A DNA stretch of 64,000 bases from Mesorhizobium sp. ORS 3359 (lineage in GTDB: Bacteria; Pseudomonadota; Alphaproteobacteria; Rhizobiales; Rhizobiaceae): the NCBI GenBank assembly GCA_000824845.1, contig CCNC01000185.1, forward strand, positions 1-64,000, in the 5' to 3' direction. Below are positions 54,874 to 64,000 of this stretch, piece after piece. Under the pieces are notes generated by a model. It searched no databases and was not told the origin of the DNA. It saw only the letters and a list, made by a program, of their open reading frames with translations. Each line of letters opens with the position of its first letter. Position 1 is the first letter of the stretch. The translations under genes were made by a program, and so were the position numbers.

Positions 54874-57800
54874 TCACATTGCCGCCACGAGCTTCTCCAC
54901 CGGCTGTACGTGCTGTCTCGATCGCCCGATCCAGACCCGGAGCAGCGCGAGCAGAAGGTCAAGATCCACGGGCTTCGCTATGTAGTCCGAAGCACCCGCA
55001 TCAAGGCACTTTTGCCGGTCGCCCTTCATCGCCTTGGCAGTCACAGAGATCAGGGGGACATGCGCGATTGGCGGCATGCCGCGTATCTGCCGCATGGTCT
55101 CATAGCCGTCCATCTCAGGCATCATGATGTCGATGAGCGCGACGTCCATGTCCGAATTTTGCTCGAGCAGCGCGATGCCATCGCGACCGCGCTCGGCATG
55201 CAAAACCTCAATGCCATATGTTTCGAGCACGCTGGTCAGCGAATAGATGTTGCGAATGTCGTCGTCGACAATGAGAACTTTGGCGCCGGCAAGGTCGGTC
55301 TTGTCCGATCGTTGGGAGGCCGCAGCCCCATTGGCGTGATTATCTCGTGGCAGGGTCGCCGACATCAGCAGCGCCAACTGGTCAAGATTCTCGGCGCGGG
55401 CAACATCAGCCAACTGCGGTTTGAGCCCGATCAATTGCTCCAGGGCCTCCGGATGTGGTGCGAAGAACACGAGCTTGGCTGACAGGCTCTCAAGCGACGC
55501 CGCGATCTCCTCAATCATCTTGGCGTTGTCCTTGCCAGACCTCCCAAAACCCAGCACGATCGCGTCATAGATGTCGAAGTCTATTCCCCGACCGTTTGCG
55601 GCGATCCGACCGACAGGCGTTACGGAAGTGACGCCGTCGCGGGTCGCCTCGACCAGGGCAAGCCGCCGCTCGGGATCGGCATCCACGATCAGGACATTGC
55701 GCTGGAGGCGCAACTTGCTCGAATGGATATCCTCGAACACCTTCATGAGGTCGTCCGACGACACCGGCTTGGTCGAGACGCTGGCGGCGCCACTGAGCAA
55801 CAGGCCGGCCGTGTCTTCCGCACCCGAGATGACATGTATCGGGATGCCTGCGGTCTTGGCGTCGTGCCGCAGAAGGTCGAACAGCACCCAGCCATCTATG
55901 TCCGAAAGGCCGAGATCCAGCGTGATTGCATCCGGAACCAGCTTCCTCGCCAGCGCCACTGTCCCGGAGCCCGCGGTGGACAACACGCCCTTTAGGCCCG
56001 CCGAGCGCGCCATGCCCAGCAACAGTCCCGCAAAGGTAGGATCGTCCTCGACGATCAGCACTACCCTGTCCTCGGGCGAGAGGACATCGCGATCATCGAT
56101 AAGTTCCGGAACGGAAACACCGGCGGCGGGAGCCAACACCTCCTGCTCGGCAATCCCGGGCTGCGGAGCGGCTCTCGGACCTTCGACGGGGATGACGAGC
56201 GTGAATGTCGAGCCCTTGCCCGGTGTGCTTTCCACCCTCAGCTCACCTCCCAGCAGCCTGGCGATTTCACGACTGATCGACAGGCCGAGCCCAGTGCCAC
56301 CATATTTGCGGCTGGTTGTGCCATCGGCCTGCTGGAACGCTTCGAAGATCAGCTTTTGTTTGTCCTCGGGAATTCCGATGCCGGTATCGGTGACCGCGAT
56401 AGCGAGCGCCTTCGGCGCCTGAGCGCCGTTCCGCCGCCCAATCTTCTCCGGCCTGAAGGTGAGGCTGACCTTGCCGGTCGACGTGAACTTGAATGCATTC
56501 GACAACAGGTTGAGGACGATTTGCTGCAGCCGCTTTTCGTCGGTACGCACCGTCTCCGGAAGTCCCGGGTCAAGGTCTATCGTGAAGCCCAATCCCTTGT
56601 CGGCGGCCAACTGACGGAACGTGCGTTCCATGTGTTGGCGCAGATGCGCCAGAGGCATATCGTTGATCTCGACGGAAACGGTGCCTGACTCGATCTTGGA
56701 CAGATCGAGAATGTCGTTGATAAGGCTGAGCAGGTCAGTCCCCGCCGAATTGATGGTGCGGGCGAACTCGACTTGCTTGTCGTTGAGATTTCCCTGCTGG
56801 TTGCTGGCCAACAGATTCGAGAGAATGAGCAGCGAGTTCAGCGGCGTGCGAAGCTCGTGGCTCATATTAGCCAGAAATTCGGATTTGTACTTGGAGGTCA
56901 GGGCGAGCTGTTCGGCTTTCTCCTCAAGTGCCCGCCGCGCCATTTCGATCTCCAGGTTCTTGTTCTCCACCTGCTTCTTTTCGTTTTCAAGCAGCTGCGC
57001 CTTTTCCTGCAGCTCCTCGTTGGTGGCGTGCAGTTCCTCCTGCTTCTTGGTCAGTTCCGTCTGGCGCGCCTGCAATTCGGAAGTCAGCAATTGCGACTGT
57101 TTCAGCAGCCCTTCGGTGCGCATCGTCGCCGCTATCGTGTTGAGCACGATGCCGACCGATTCCATCAGCTGGTTGAGGAACGATTGGTGCGTGTCGCGGA
57201 ACTCGCTGAAGGAGGCAAGCTCGATCACCGCCTTTACTTCGTCTTCGAAGAGCGCGGGCAGGATGATGACATTGGCGGGCGTGGCGTTACCGAGGCCCGA
57301 AGTGATACGCAGGAAATCCGGCGGCACATTGTCGAGAACGATCGCACGCTTGTCGGCAGCGCTCTGGCCAATCAGTCCCTCACGTAGATCAAGGCGCTGT
57401 TTCATCACCGCCCTGCTCTCGGCGCCGTAGGACGCGGCGAGCTCCAGATAGGACTCGTCTTCTTCCCGGTTGGTCACATAGAAGACGCCGTATTGCGCAT
57501 TCACCAGCGGCGCCAGCTCCGACATGATCAGACGCGATACGGTCGCCAAATCGCGCTCGCCCTGCAACATGCGCGAGAACCGCGCCAGATTGGTCTTCAG
57601 CCAGTCCTGTTCCGCATTCTTAAGCGTCTGATCCTTGAGGTTGCGGATCATCTCGTTGATGTTGTCCTTGAGCGCCGCCACCTCGCCTGACGCCTGGACG
57701 CTGATGGACCGTGTCAAGTCACCCTTGGTCACCGCCGTCGAGACTTCAGCGATAGCCCGCACCTGGGTCGTGAGATTGGCTGCCAGCTGATTGACATTAT

Positions 57801-60570
57801 CGGTCAGGTCGCGCCAGAGCCCTGCCGCGCCCGGCACGCGGGCCTGGCCGCCGAGCTTACCTTCGATGCCGACCTCGCGCGCGACGTTGGTCACCTGGTC
57901 GGCGAAGGTGGCGAGGGTCTCGATCATGCCATTTATGGTGTCGGCCAGCGAGGCGATCTCGCCCTTGGCGTCGACGGTGAGCTTGCGGCGCAGATTTCCC
58001 TGCGCCACCGCGGTCACGACATCCGCGATGCCGCGCACCTGGTTCGTCAGATTGGTGGCCATCAGGTTGACGTTGTCGGTCAGGTCTTTCCAGGTGCCGG
58101 CGACGCCCTCGACGCGGGCCTGGCCGCCCAGCTTGCCTTCGGTGCCGACCTCGCGCGCCACGCGCGTCACCTCCCCGGCAAAGGAGTTCAGCTGATCGAC
58201 CATGGTGTTGATCGTCGACTTCAGCTCCAGGATTTCGCCTTTGACGTCCACGGTGATCTTTTTCGACAGATCGCCGCGTGCGACCGCGGTGGTCACTTCA
58301 GCGATGTTACGCACCTGGCCGGTGAGGTTCTCGGCCATGGAATTCACGTTATCGGTGAGGTCCTTCCAGGTGCCGGCGACGCCGCGGACCTGGGCCTGGC
58401 CACCCAACTTACCCTCGGTGCCGACCTCACGGGCGACGCGCGTCACTTCGCCGGCGAAGGAGTTCAACTGGTCGACCATGGTGTTGATCGTCGACTTCAG
58501 CTCCAGGATTTCGCCTTTGACGTCAACGGTGATCTTCTTGGAAAGGTCCCCAAGGGCGACGGCGGTCGTCACCTCGGCGATGTTGCGCACCTGGCCCGTC
58601 AAATTCGCGGCCATGGCATTCACATTGTCGGTCAGGTCCTTCCACGTGCCGGCGACGCCGCGCACCTGCGCCTGGCCGCCCAGCTTGCCGTCAGAGCCCA
58701 CCTCGCGCGCGACGCGCGTCACTTCCGAGGCAAACGAGTTGAGCTGGTCGACCATCGTGTTGATGACGTCCTTGATCTGCAGGATCTCGCCAAGGGCGTC
58801 GACCGTGATCTTCTGGGTAAGATCGCCGGTGGCGATTGCCGTCGCGACCTTGGAAACGTCGCGCAGCTGCACCGTGAGATTGCCGGCCATTGCGTTCACG
58901 TTGTCGGTCAAATCCTTCCAGGTGCCGCCGACACCTTCGACGTGAGCTTGACCCCCGAGCTTACCTTCCGAGCCGACCTCGCGGGCCACGCGCGTCACCT
59001 CCGAGGCAAAGGAGTTGAGCTGATCCACCATCGTGTTGACGGTATCCTTCAGTTCCAGGATTTCACCCTTGACATCGACCGTGATCTTCTTCGACAGATC
59101 ACCGCGTGCCACGGCTGTCGTCACCTCGGCGATGTTGCGAACCTGGCCGGTGAGGTTGGCCGCCATCAGGTTGACGCTGTCGGTCAGGTCCTTCCAGGTG
59201 CCGCCGACGCCCTTCACGTCGGCTTGGCCGCCAAGCTTGCCCTCGGTGCCGACTTCACGGGCAACGCGCGTCACCTCCGACGCAAAAGAATTGAGCTGGT
59301 CCACCATGGTGTTGATGGTGTCCTTGAGCTCCAGGATTTCGCCCTGGACGGCCACGGTGATCTTCTTCGACAGATCGCCAGACGCGACCGCCGTCGTCAC
59401 TTCGGCGATGTTGCGAACCTGCCCGGTCAGGTTCTCGGCCATGGAGTTCACATTGTCCGTCAGATCCTTCCAGGTGCCCGCGACGCCACGCACCTGGGCC
59501 TGGCCTCCCAGCTTGCCCTCAGAACCGACCTCGCGCGCCACGCGGGTCACCTCGGAGGCAAACGAGTTGAGCTGGTCCACCATCGTGTTGATGGTGTTCT
59601 TCAGTTCGAGAATTTCGCCTTTCACATCGACGGTGATCTTCTTCGAAAGGTCGCCGAGCGCAACCGCCGTCGTCACCTCGGCGATGTTGCGGACCTGACC
59701 CGTCAGGTTCTCGGCCATCGAATTGACGTTGTCGGTGAGGTCTTTCCAGGTGCCGCCGACGCCCTCGACGCGCGCCTGCCCGCCGAGCTTGCCTTCGGTA
59801 CCGACCTCGCGAGCCACGCGTGTGACTTCCGAGGCGAATGAATTGAGCTGGTCCACCATCGTGTTGATGGTGTTTTTCAACTCTAAGATTTCGCCCTTCA
59901 CGTCCACAGTAATCTTCTTCGAAAGGTCGCCTGACGCGACAGCCGTAGTGACCTCGGCGATGTTGCGGACCTGCCCCGTGAGATTGGTCGCCATGGCGTT
60001 GACGTTGTCAGTGAGGTCTTTCCAGGTGCCGGCCACGCCCTTCACCCGCGCTTGGCCGCCGAGCTTGCCTTCTGTGCCCACTTCGCGGGCGACGCGCGTC
60101 ACCTCCGAGGCAAAGGACCCCAACTGCCCGACCATCGTGTTGACGACCTTGCCGATGCGGAGGAACTCGCCTCGCAAAGGCCGGCCGTCGATCTCCACCA
60201 TCATGGTTTGCGACAGGTCGCCCTTGGCAACCGCACCAATGACGCGAGCCACCTCCGTGGTCGGTTGAACCATATCCTCGATCAGATCATTGACGGAGCG
60301 GACGCTTGTTTCCCAGCTGCCCGTGGCATTGCGCACGTGGCCGCGCTCACCGATCCGCCCGTCCTTGCCGACCACCCGGCTCAGCCGCTCGAACTCGCGC
60401 GTGACCTGATCGTTGATCTCCACGATCTGGTTGAAGGTGTCTGCGATATCGGAGTCGAGGCCTTCATAGACATTGTCGATGCGGACAGAGAAGTCACCGC
60501 GCCGGAAGGCCTTGAGCGCGTTCAAAATCTGGCGGCGGTCCAATTGCGGCTTGGAACTCAGCGTACTCAC
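54874..60570 (-). CDS. giant cytosolic poly-HAMP hybrid histidine kinase
   Basis: A 1898-residue protein without membrane segments. Residues ~1-960 are about eleven HAMP-like units, most nearly identical 92-residue repeats ([52 protein letters not shown]). Then GAF (~1005-1150), coiled coil, HisKA (His ~1236 in [14 protein letters not shown]), HATPase (~1340-1455, GTGLGLSIS), and three receivers (~1500, ~1627, ~1765). The first and third have their Asp ([17 protein letters not shown]); the middle is degenerate. GTG start with GAGGGGG upstream. Layout resembles fungal group III Nik1/Os-1 osmosensors. Confidence 0.95.
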   Translation of the reverse strand: MSTLSSKPQLDRRQILNALKAFRRGDFSVRIDNVYEGLDSDIADTFNQIVEINDQVTREFERLSRVVGKDGRIGERGHVRNATGSWETSVRSVNDLIEDMVQPTTEVARVIGAVAKGDLSQTMMVEIDGRPLRGEFLRIGKVVNTMVGQLGSFASEVTRVAREVGTEGKLGGQARVKGVAGTWKDLTDNVNAMATNLTGQVRNIAEVTTAVASGDLSKKITVDVKGEILELKNTINTMVDQLNSFASEVTRVAREVGTEGKLGGQARVEGVGGTWKDLTDNVNSMAENLTGQVRNIAEVTTAVALGDLSKKITVDVKGEILELKNTINTMVDQLNSFASEVTRVAREVGSEGKLGGQAQVRGVAGTWKDLTDNVNSMAENLTGQVRNIAEVTTAVASGDLSKKITVAVQGEILELKDTINTMVDQLNSFASEVTRVAREVGTEGKLGGQADVKGVGGTWKDLTDSVNLMAANLTGQVRNIAEVTTAVARGDLSKKITVDVKGEILELKDTVNTMVDQLNSFASEVTRVAREVGSEGKLGGQAHVEGVGGTWKDLTDNVNAMAGNLTVQLRDVSKVATAIATGDLTQKITVDALGEILQIKDVINTMVDQLNSFASEVTRVAREVGSDGKLGGQAQVRGVAGTWKDLTDNVNAMAANLTGQVRNIAEVTTAVALGDLSKKITVDVKGEILELKSTINTMVDQLNSFAGEVTRVAREVGTEGKLGGQAQVRGVAGTWKDLTDNVNSMAENLTGQVRNIAEVTTAVARGDLSKKITVDVKGEILELKSTINTMVDQLNSFAGEVTRVAREVGTEGKLGGQARVEGVAGTWKDLTDNVNLMATNLTNQVRGIADVVTAVAQGNLRRKLTVDAKGEIASLADTINGMIETLATFADQVTNVAREVGIEGKLGGQARVPGAAGLWRDLTDNVNQLAANLTTQVRAIAEVSTAVTKGDLTRSISVQASGEVAALKDNINEMIRNLKDQTLKNAEQDWLKTNLARFSRMLQGERDLATVSRLIMSELAPLVNAQYGVFYVTNREEDESYLELAASYGAESRAVMKQRLDLREGLIGQSAADKRAIVLDNVPPDFLRITSGLGNATPANVIILPALFEDEVKAVIELASFSEFRDTHQSFLNQLMESVGIVLNTIAATMRTEGLLKQSQLLTSELQARQTELTKKQEELHATNEELQEKAQLLENEKKQVENKNLEIEMARRALEEKAEQLALTSKYKSEFLANMSHELRTPLNSLLILSNLLASNQQGNLNDKQVEFARTINSAGTDLLSLINDILDLSKIESGTVSVEINDMPLAHLRQHMERTFRQLAADKGLGFTIDLDPGLPETVRTDEKRLQQIVLNLLSNAFKFTSTGKVSLTFRPEKIGRRNGAQAPKALAIAVTDTGIGIPEDKQKLIFEAFQQADGTTSRKYGGTGLGLSISREIARLLGGELRVESTPGKGSTFTLVIPVEGPRAAPQPGIAEQEVLAPAAGVSVPELIDDRDVLSPEDRVVLIVEDDPTFAGLLLGMARSAGLKGVLSTAGSGTVALARKLVPDAITLDLGLSDIDGWVLFDLLRHDAKTAGIPIHVISGAEDTAGLLLSGAASVSTKPVSSDDLMKVFEDIHSSKLRLQRNVLIVDADPERRLALVEATRDGVTSVTPVGRIAANGRGIDFDIYDAIVLGFGRSGKDNAKMIEEIAASLESLSAKLVFFAPHPEALEQLIGLKPQLADVARAENLDQLALLMSATLPRDNHANGAAASQRSDKTDLAGAKVLIVDDDIRNIYSLTSVLETYGIEVLHAERGRDGIALLEQNSDMDVALIDIMMPEMDGYETMRQIRGMPPIAHVPLISVTAKAMKGDRQKCLDAGASDYIAKPVDLDLLLALLRVWIGRSRQHVQPVEKLVAAM
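57780..60140 (-). repeat. nine tandem 276-bp units within the poly-HAMP gene
   Basis: The CAGGT(C/T)(C/T)TTCC-type marker recurs at 57805, 58081, 58357, 58633, 58909, 59185, 59461, 59737 and 60013, exactly 276 bp apart. Units encode nearly identical 92-residue HAMP modules yet differ at many third codon positions. The outermost unit (57805) is the most diverged in protein. The complementary strand shows mirrored repetitive open frames that are artefacts. Confidence 0.9.
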
Positions 60571-60874
60571 AGCGCCCCCTCACAGCCCCGGCTGACCACG
60601 ACGGTCGTGAATCAAAAGCCCCTTGCGGCCAAACTCCCGCGAGGGCCACAACGCGCGGACCGCAGTTCGGTTCCATTGTCACGGGCGGCGGAATCTCGGC
60701 GGGTGCTGCATGGCGAACAGTCGGGCGCCCATCCTCCCATCCGAAAGGGAGGCCGCCGCCGATCCCCGCGGGCCATGGCGCGCCAAGCTGAGGTTGGCCA
60801 GCGCGATACCTCACTTTGCAACGGAATAACCCGCCGCATTGCCTTCCGCGCCGGCTCGCACAATAGTCGGGTCG
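60571..60874. other. intergenic region between the poly-HAMP kinase and cardiolipin synthase genes
   Basis: 304 bp between divergent genes, so it contains both promoters. It is unusually C/G-rich and holds short open frames on both strands that lack recognisable domains (one reading 60623-60829). No palindrome, repeat or RNA feature was recognised. Confidence 0.4.
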
Positions 60875-62329
60875 ATGCTTGACGCGATTGCGAGTCACTG
60901 GTCGACGCTTATCCTGATCCTCTCGCTGGGGATGGCGGCGGTCGGCATCGTGCATGCCATCATGACCAAGGAGGACGTGCGCGCCGCCACCGGCTGGGTG
61001 GGCGTAATGCTCTTGTCGCCCTTTCTCGGCGCGATCATCTACGCCATTGCCGGCATCAACCGCATACGCCGCGCGACGATCAGCGCCATGCGGCCGCCCG
61101 AGGCCGCCGCCGCTAGGCACGACCGCGACGTCGCGCTGGAAGCCCTGATCAACGCTGAATTCGGCCAGCGCTTCACCGGGCTGAAAACGCTTGGCGACCG
61201 GGTGGCGCGGCGTCCGCTGACCTCCGGAAACACCATCGCGGTGCTCAAGACCGGCGACGAGGCCTATACGGCGATGTGCCGGGCAATTGACGCGGCGCAA
61301 AGAAGCGTCCTGCTCGAAACCTATATTTTCGACAATGACGCGGTCGGAGCGCTGTTCGTCCAGTCGCTCGGCAACGCCGTCAGGCGGGGCGTCACCGTGC
61401 GCGTGCTGATCGACGCCGTAGGCGTGCGCTATTCGGTGCCGAGCATCCTGAAACAACTCAGGGAGGCCGGCGTCACCGTCGACCTCTTCAACGGCAACAT
61501 CGTCATGGGCCTGAGACTTCCCTATGCCAATCTGAGGACGCACAGGAAGATCCTGATCGTCGACGGCGCAGTGGCGTTCACGGGAGGCATGAACATCCGC
61601 AAGGGATTCTCGGCCGAATTCGCCGGTTCAGACAGTTCGCGCGACACCCATTTCGAGGTCACCGGGCCGGTGGTGGCCGACCTGTTCTCGGTTGCCGCCG
61701 AGGACTGGCGCTTTGCCGGCAACGAGGCCTTGAAGGACGGCCCGTGGCAGGTCGAGCGCGCCGCGCCGCCGCCCGGGCAGCCGGTGCTGGTGCGCGCGGT
61801 GGCGAGCGGGCCGGACGCCTCCAACGAAACCAACCTCAGGCTTTTGATGGGCGCATTCTCGGTCGCCCGCAAGTCGATCCGCATCATGTCGCCCTATTTC
61901 CTGCCGGACCGGGAGTTCATCAGCGCGCTGACGACGGCCGGCCGGCGCGGCGTCGAAATCGACATCGTCGTGCCGGCGGTGAACAACCTTTTCCTTGTCG
62001 ATCATGCGATGACGGCGCAGTTCGACCAGGTTTTGAAGCATTATTGCCGGGTCTGGCGCCACGAGGGCTCGTTCGACCACTCCAAGCTGATGGCGATCGA
62101 CGGCGTGTGGGCCTATGTCGGCTCCTCCAACCTGGACGCGCGCTCGCTGAGGCTGAATTTCGAGATCGACATGGAAGTCCTGGACAAGAACTTCGCCGCC
62201 GAGATCGACGCCCGCATCGCGGCCGCCATCTCGACTGCCCTGCCGGTAACGCTGGAGACGCTGAAGGCAAGGCCATTCGTAATCCGCGTCTTCGACCGTT
62301 TGCTGTGGCTGGGATCGCCCTATCTTTAG
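60875..62329 (+). CDS. cls: cardiolipin synthase (phospholipase D superfamily)
   Basis: A 484-residue bacterial cardiolipin synthase joining two phosphatidylglycerols. Two N-terminal helices (SHWSTLILILSLGMAAVGIV and GWVGVMLLSPFLGAIIYAIA) precede the PLD core. Both HKD motifs are intact: RTHRKILIVDGAVAFTGGMN and FDHSKLMAIDGVWAYVGSSN. ATG 60875 is used; the TTG at 60839 merely extends the frame. Followed 24 bp later by the EEP-family gene. Confidence 0.94.
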   Translation: MLDAIASHWSTLILILSLGMAAVGIVHAIMTKEDVRAATGWVGVMLLSPFLGAIIYAIAGINRIRRATISAMRPPEAAAARHDRDVALEALINAEFGQRFTGLKTLGDRVARRPLTSGNTIAVLKTGDEAYTAMCRAIDAAQRSVLLETYIFDNDAVGALFVQSLGNAVRRGVTVRVLIDAVGVRYSVPSILKQLREAGVTVDLFNGNIVMGLRLPYANLRTHRKILIVDGAVAFTGGMNIRKGFSAEFAGSDSSRDTHFEVTGPVVADLFSVAAEDWRFAGNEALKDGPWQVERAAPPPGQPVLVRAVASGPDASNETNLRLLMGAFSVARKSIRIMSPYFLPDREFISALTTAGRRGVEIDIVVPAVNNLFLVDHAMTAQFDQVLKHYCRVWRHEGSFDHSKLMAIDGVWAYVGSSNLDARSLRLNFEIDMEVLDKNFAAEIDARIAAAISTALPVTLETLKARPFVIRVFDRLLWLGSPYL

Positions 62330-62353
62330 AGCAGGAAATCGAGCAGCAGGATC

Positions 62354-63163
62354 ATGGAGATAGACGACATCAAGGGACGCAGCCTGCCGGAGACCGTGCT
62401 CCTGTCGATCCGCGCCAGGAACGCGCGCAAGGCGAAGGCGACGCCGCGCAAGCGAGTCAACGACACTGAAATCGTCGTCGCCTCCTACAACGTCCACAAA
62501 TGCATCGGCACGGACCGCAGGTTCGACCCTGACCGGACGGCCCGCGTCATCCGCGAAATGAGCCCCGACGTGATTGCCCTGCAGGAAGCCGATAACCGCT
62601 TCGGCGACAGGGCCGGACTGCTTGATCTCGCCCGCCTGGAACTGGAGACGGGACTGGTGCCGGTGCCGGTCTCGGGCAACGGCAAGGGGCATGGCTGGCG
62701 CGGCAATGTGCTGCTGTTCAAGCGCGGCACCGTACGCGACGTCCACCAGCTCAAGCTGCCGGGACTGGAGCCGCGCGGCGCGCTGGTCGCCGAAATCGAT
62801 CTTGACGAGAAACGCAGCTTGCGCGTCATTGCCGCCCATCTCGGCCTCCTGCGCCGCTCGCGCTCGGAACAGGCCCGCGTCGTGCTCGACATCATGAGCA
62901 GCGCCGATGAAAGGCCGACGCTCTTGCTCGGCGACCTCAACGAATGGCGGCTCGGCAACCGCTCGGCGCTGAACACGCTGCACACGACCTTCGGGCCGAC
63001 GCCGCCGGCGGTGCCGACCTTCCCGTCCGGCCTGCCGGTACTGGCGCTCGACCGCATCATGGGCAATCGGCACGGTCTGGTTTCAGGCGTCGAGGCGCAT
63101 GACACGCCGCTGTCGCGCGTCGCCTCCGATCACCTGCCGCTGACGGCCTTCGTGCATCTGTAG
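62354..63163 (+). CDS. endonuclease/exonuclease/phosphatase family protein
   Basis: A 269-residue EEP-fold protein: VVASYNVHKCIGTDRRFD, metal Glu in DVIALQEADN, IAAHLGLLRRSRSEQ, LLLGDLNEWRLG and the catalytic SDHLPLTAFV near the end. A basic N-terminus of about 40 residues (KGRSLPETVLLSIRARNARK) precedes the domain. Downstream of cls on the same strand, 24 bp away: cardiolipin synthase-EEP pairs suggest a phospholipid-related phosphodiesterase, but nucleic acid is also possible. Confidence 0.9.
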   Translation: MEIDDIKGRSLPETVLLSIRARNARKAKATPRKRVNDTEIVVASYNVHKCIGTDRRFDPDRTARVIREMSPDVIALQEADNRFGDRAGLLDLARLELETGLVPVPVSGNGKGHGWRGNVLLFKRGTVRDVHQLKLPGLEPRGALVAEIDLDEKRSLRVIAAHLGLLRRSRSEQARVVLDIMSSADERPTLLLGDLNEWRLGNRSALNTLHTTFGPTPPAVPTFPSGLPVLALDRIMGNRHGLVSGVEAHDTPLSRVASDHLPLTAFVHL

Positions 63164-63172
63164 ATTGCCGCC

Positions 63173-64000
63173 CTACCCTTCCCTCAGCCAGACCAGCATC
63201 TCGCCGGGGTCGCGATTGTCCCAGGCGAAATAGGGAATCGCCTTTAGCTTCGTCGCCTCAGTCGCCGGCGGCTCGGGGCGATAGAGATCGTGGCCCCAAT
63301 TCTCCGCCTCGGCCTTCTCGCCGATGGCCGAAAGCGTGACGACGCCGCCGAGCAGGTTCGGCTCCTTGTGAGCCTCGAGCCTTGCCTCGCGCGGCAGGGC
63401 GATGCGATGCAGCCCGCCGCCATTGTCGGTCTCCTCGACGCAATAGATCAGCGGGCCCCGCGCCAGCGCCACGCGACCGATGTCCTGGCGCACATTCGGG
63501 TTGGCGAAGAGGCGCGCCATCGACATTTCTAGGTCGAGCTCGATCTTGTCGCCCTGGCGCCATTCGCGGCGGATCGCGGCATAGCCGTCGACCGTCGCCG
63601 CCTCGAGATCGACCAGCTTGCCATTGACCCGAAGCGCGGCCTTGCGGCACCAGGCCGGCACGCGCAGATGGAGCGTGAATTCCACCGGCGCCTCAGGCCC
63701 AACCTCGATCGCGACGGCGCCGTCCCAGGGATAGTTGCTGGTCTGGACTAGGGTAACCTGGCGGCCGGCGATCTCGAAGCGGGCGGTCGAGTCGCCGTAG
63801 AGGTGCACCGCCAGCGCATCATCGGCGAGGCCGTAGAAATAGCTGCCGATCGAGGCCACCATGCGGCCGATATTGGGTGGACAGCAGGGGCAGCGGTGCC
63901 ATTTCCAGCGGTGGTGACCGCCCCTGCTCTCCAGCGGGTTCTCGTAGAAGAACAGCGAGCCGTCGAGCGACAGGCCGGAGATCGAGCCGTTGTACAAGGC
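63173..64000 (-). CDS. GH127 beta-L-arabinofuranosidase-like protein, 5' end beyond the window
   Basis: The C-terminal ~275 residues of a glycoside hydrolase 127/DUF1680 protein; the coding frame runs off the right edge (the M in YNGSISGLS is not the start). The zinc-Cys motif CPCCPPNIGRM, with the nucleophile Cys of this family, is present, followed by the beta-sandwich domains (HLRVPAWCRKAALRVNGKLV). Cleaves terminal arabinofuranose. Convergent with the EEP gene, 9 bp apart. Confidence 0.85.
   Translation of the reverse strand, partial: ALYNGSISGLSLDGSLFFYENPLESRGGHHRWKWHRCPCCPPNIGRMVASIGSYFYGLADDALAVHLYGDSTARFEIAGRQVTLVQTSNYPWDGAVAIEVGPEAPVEFTLHLRVPAWCRKAALRVNGKLVDLEAATVDGYAAIRREWRQGDKIELDLEMSMARLFANPNVRQDIGRVALARGPLIYCVEETDNGGGLHRIALPREARLEAHKEPNLLGGVVTLSAIGEKAEAENWGHDLYRPEPPATEATKLKAIPYFAWDNRDPGEMLVWLREG

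Noticed and set aside
57780-60140. Regular spacing suggesting a CRISPR or satellite array
   Set aside because: Spacing is 276 bp, the units are fully coding and lie in one reading frame; there are no short spacers.
58202-60268. Repetitive plus-strand frames that look like a repeat protein
   Set aside because: They are the complement of the 276-bp HAMP repeats and have no ribosome-binding sites or known folds.

Overview
The window is a high-G+C (mostly about 60-65 % by eye), tightly packed chromosomal segment with nearly 60 protein genes. The gene content fits an alphaproteobacterium of the Rhizobiales, most likely Mesorhizobium or a close relative. Pointers are the LpxK-WaaA-DUF374-DUF4170-CysQ-PmbA lipopolysaccharide neighbourhood, DUF2093, a kbl-tdh pair, and two copies of an intergenic palindrome of the Mesorhizobium type. 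I saw no rRNA, tRNA, CRISPR array, transposase or integrase. The genus is an inference from recognisable protein families, not a database result.

Layout. 1-6.4 kb: tyrosine/homogentisate catabolism: Lrp-type regulator, hppD, and an overlapping operon hmgA - MBL-fold hydrolase - fumarylacetoacetate hydrolase - DinB-fold protein, with a MarR regulator divergent from hmgA. 6.4-8.7 kb: kbl-tdh threonine degradation. 9-13 kb: a GGDEF/EAL receptor, a secreted polysaccharide deacetylase, and a MarR regulator divergent from a small membrane protein with a clear palindromic operator between them. 13.1-20.1 kb: a catabolic island with an SsuABC/TauABC-like importer, a HutC-type GntR repressor, a zinc alcohol dehydrogenase, a HisD-like dehydrogenase and an SDR. 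Three near-identical 19-bp sites stand in front of its three transcription units. 20.2-29.2 kb: a DgcA/StcD-type demethylase, queF, a frameshifted hydrolase, a DUF3828 gene pair, a Tat-exported family-5 solute-binding protein, an MttB-family methyltransferase and its divergent LysR regulator.

29.3-36.9 kb: mutL, a low-G+C secreted orphan, an EamA exporter with divergent LysR regulator, a possible tail-anchored protein, DUF2093, a glycosyltransferase and a UDP-glucuronate decarboxylase-like enzyme. 37-44.6 kb: lipid A/Kdo assembly (lpxK, waaA, DUF374), DUF4170, cysQ, pmbA, then divergent epmA and efp. 44.7-52.8 kb: a periplasmic phytochelatin-synthase-like protease, a wHTH-TolB-TPR regulator translationally coupled to an MFS carrier, an acyltransferase-3 protein, and a beta-propeller/HTH/DUF899 group. 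52.8-60.6 kb: two hybrid histidine kinases in one operon, one of 1898 residues with about eleven HAMP-like units. 60.9-64 kb: cardiolipin synthase, an endonuclease/exonuclease/phosphatase-family protein and the 3' part of a GH127 glycosidase gene cut by the window edge.

Most promising for follow-up: (i) the DinB protein sitting where a maleylacetoacetate isomerase would be expected; (ii) the three-site regulon of the HutC-type repressor, possibly for 2,3-dihydroxypropane-1-sulfonate or a related sulfonate; (iii) the poly-HAMP cytosolic kinase with 276-bp tandem repeats; (iv) the signal-peptide-bearing phytochelatin-synthase-like protein; (v) a palindromic repeat that may supply an extra translation start for lpxK.
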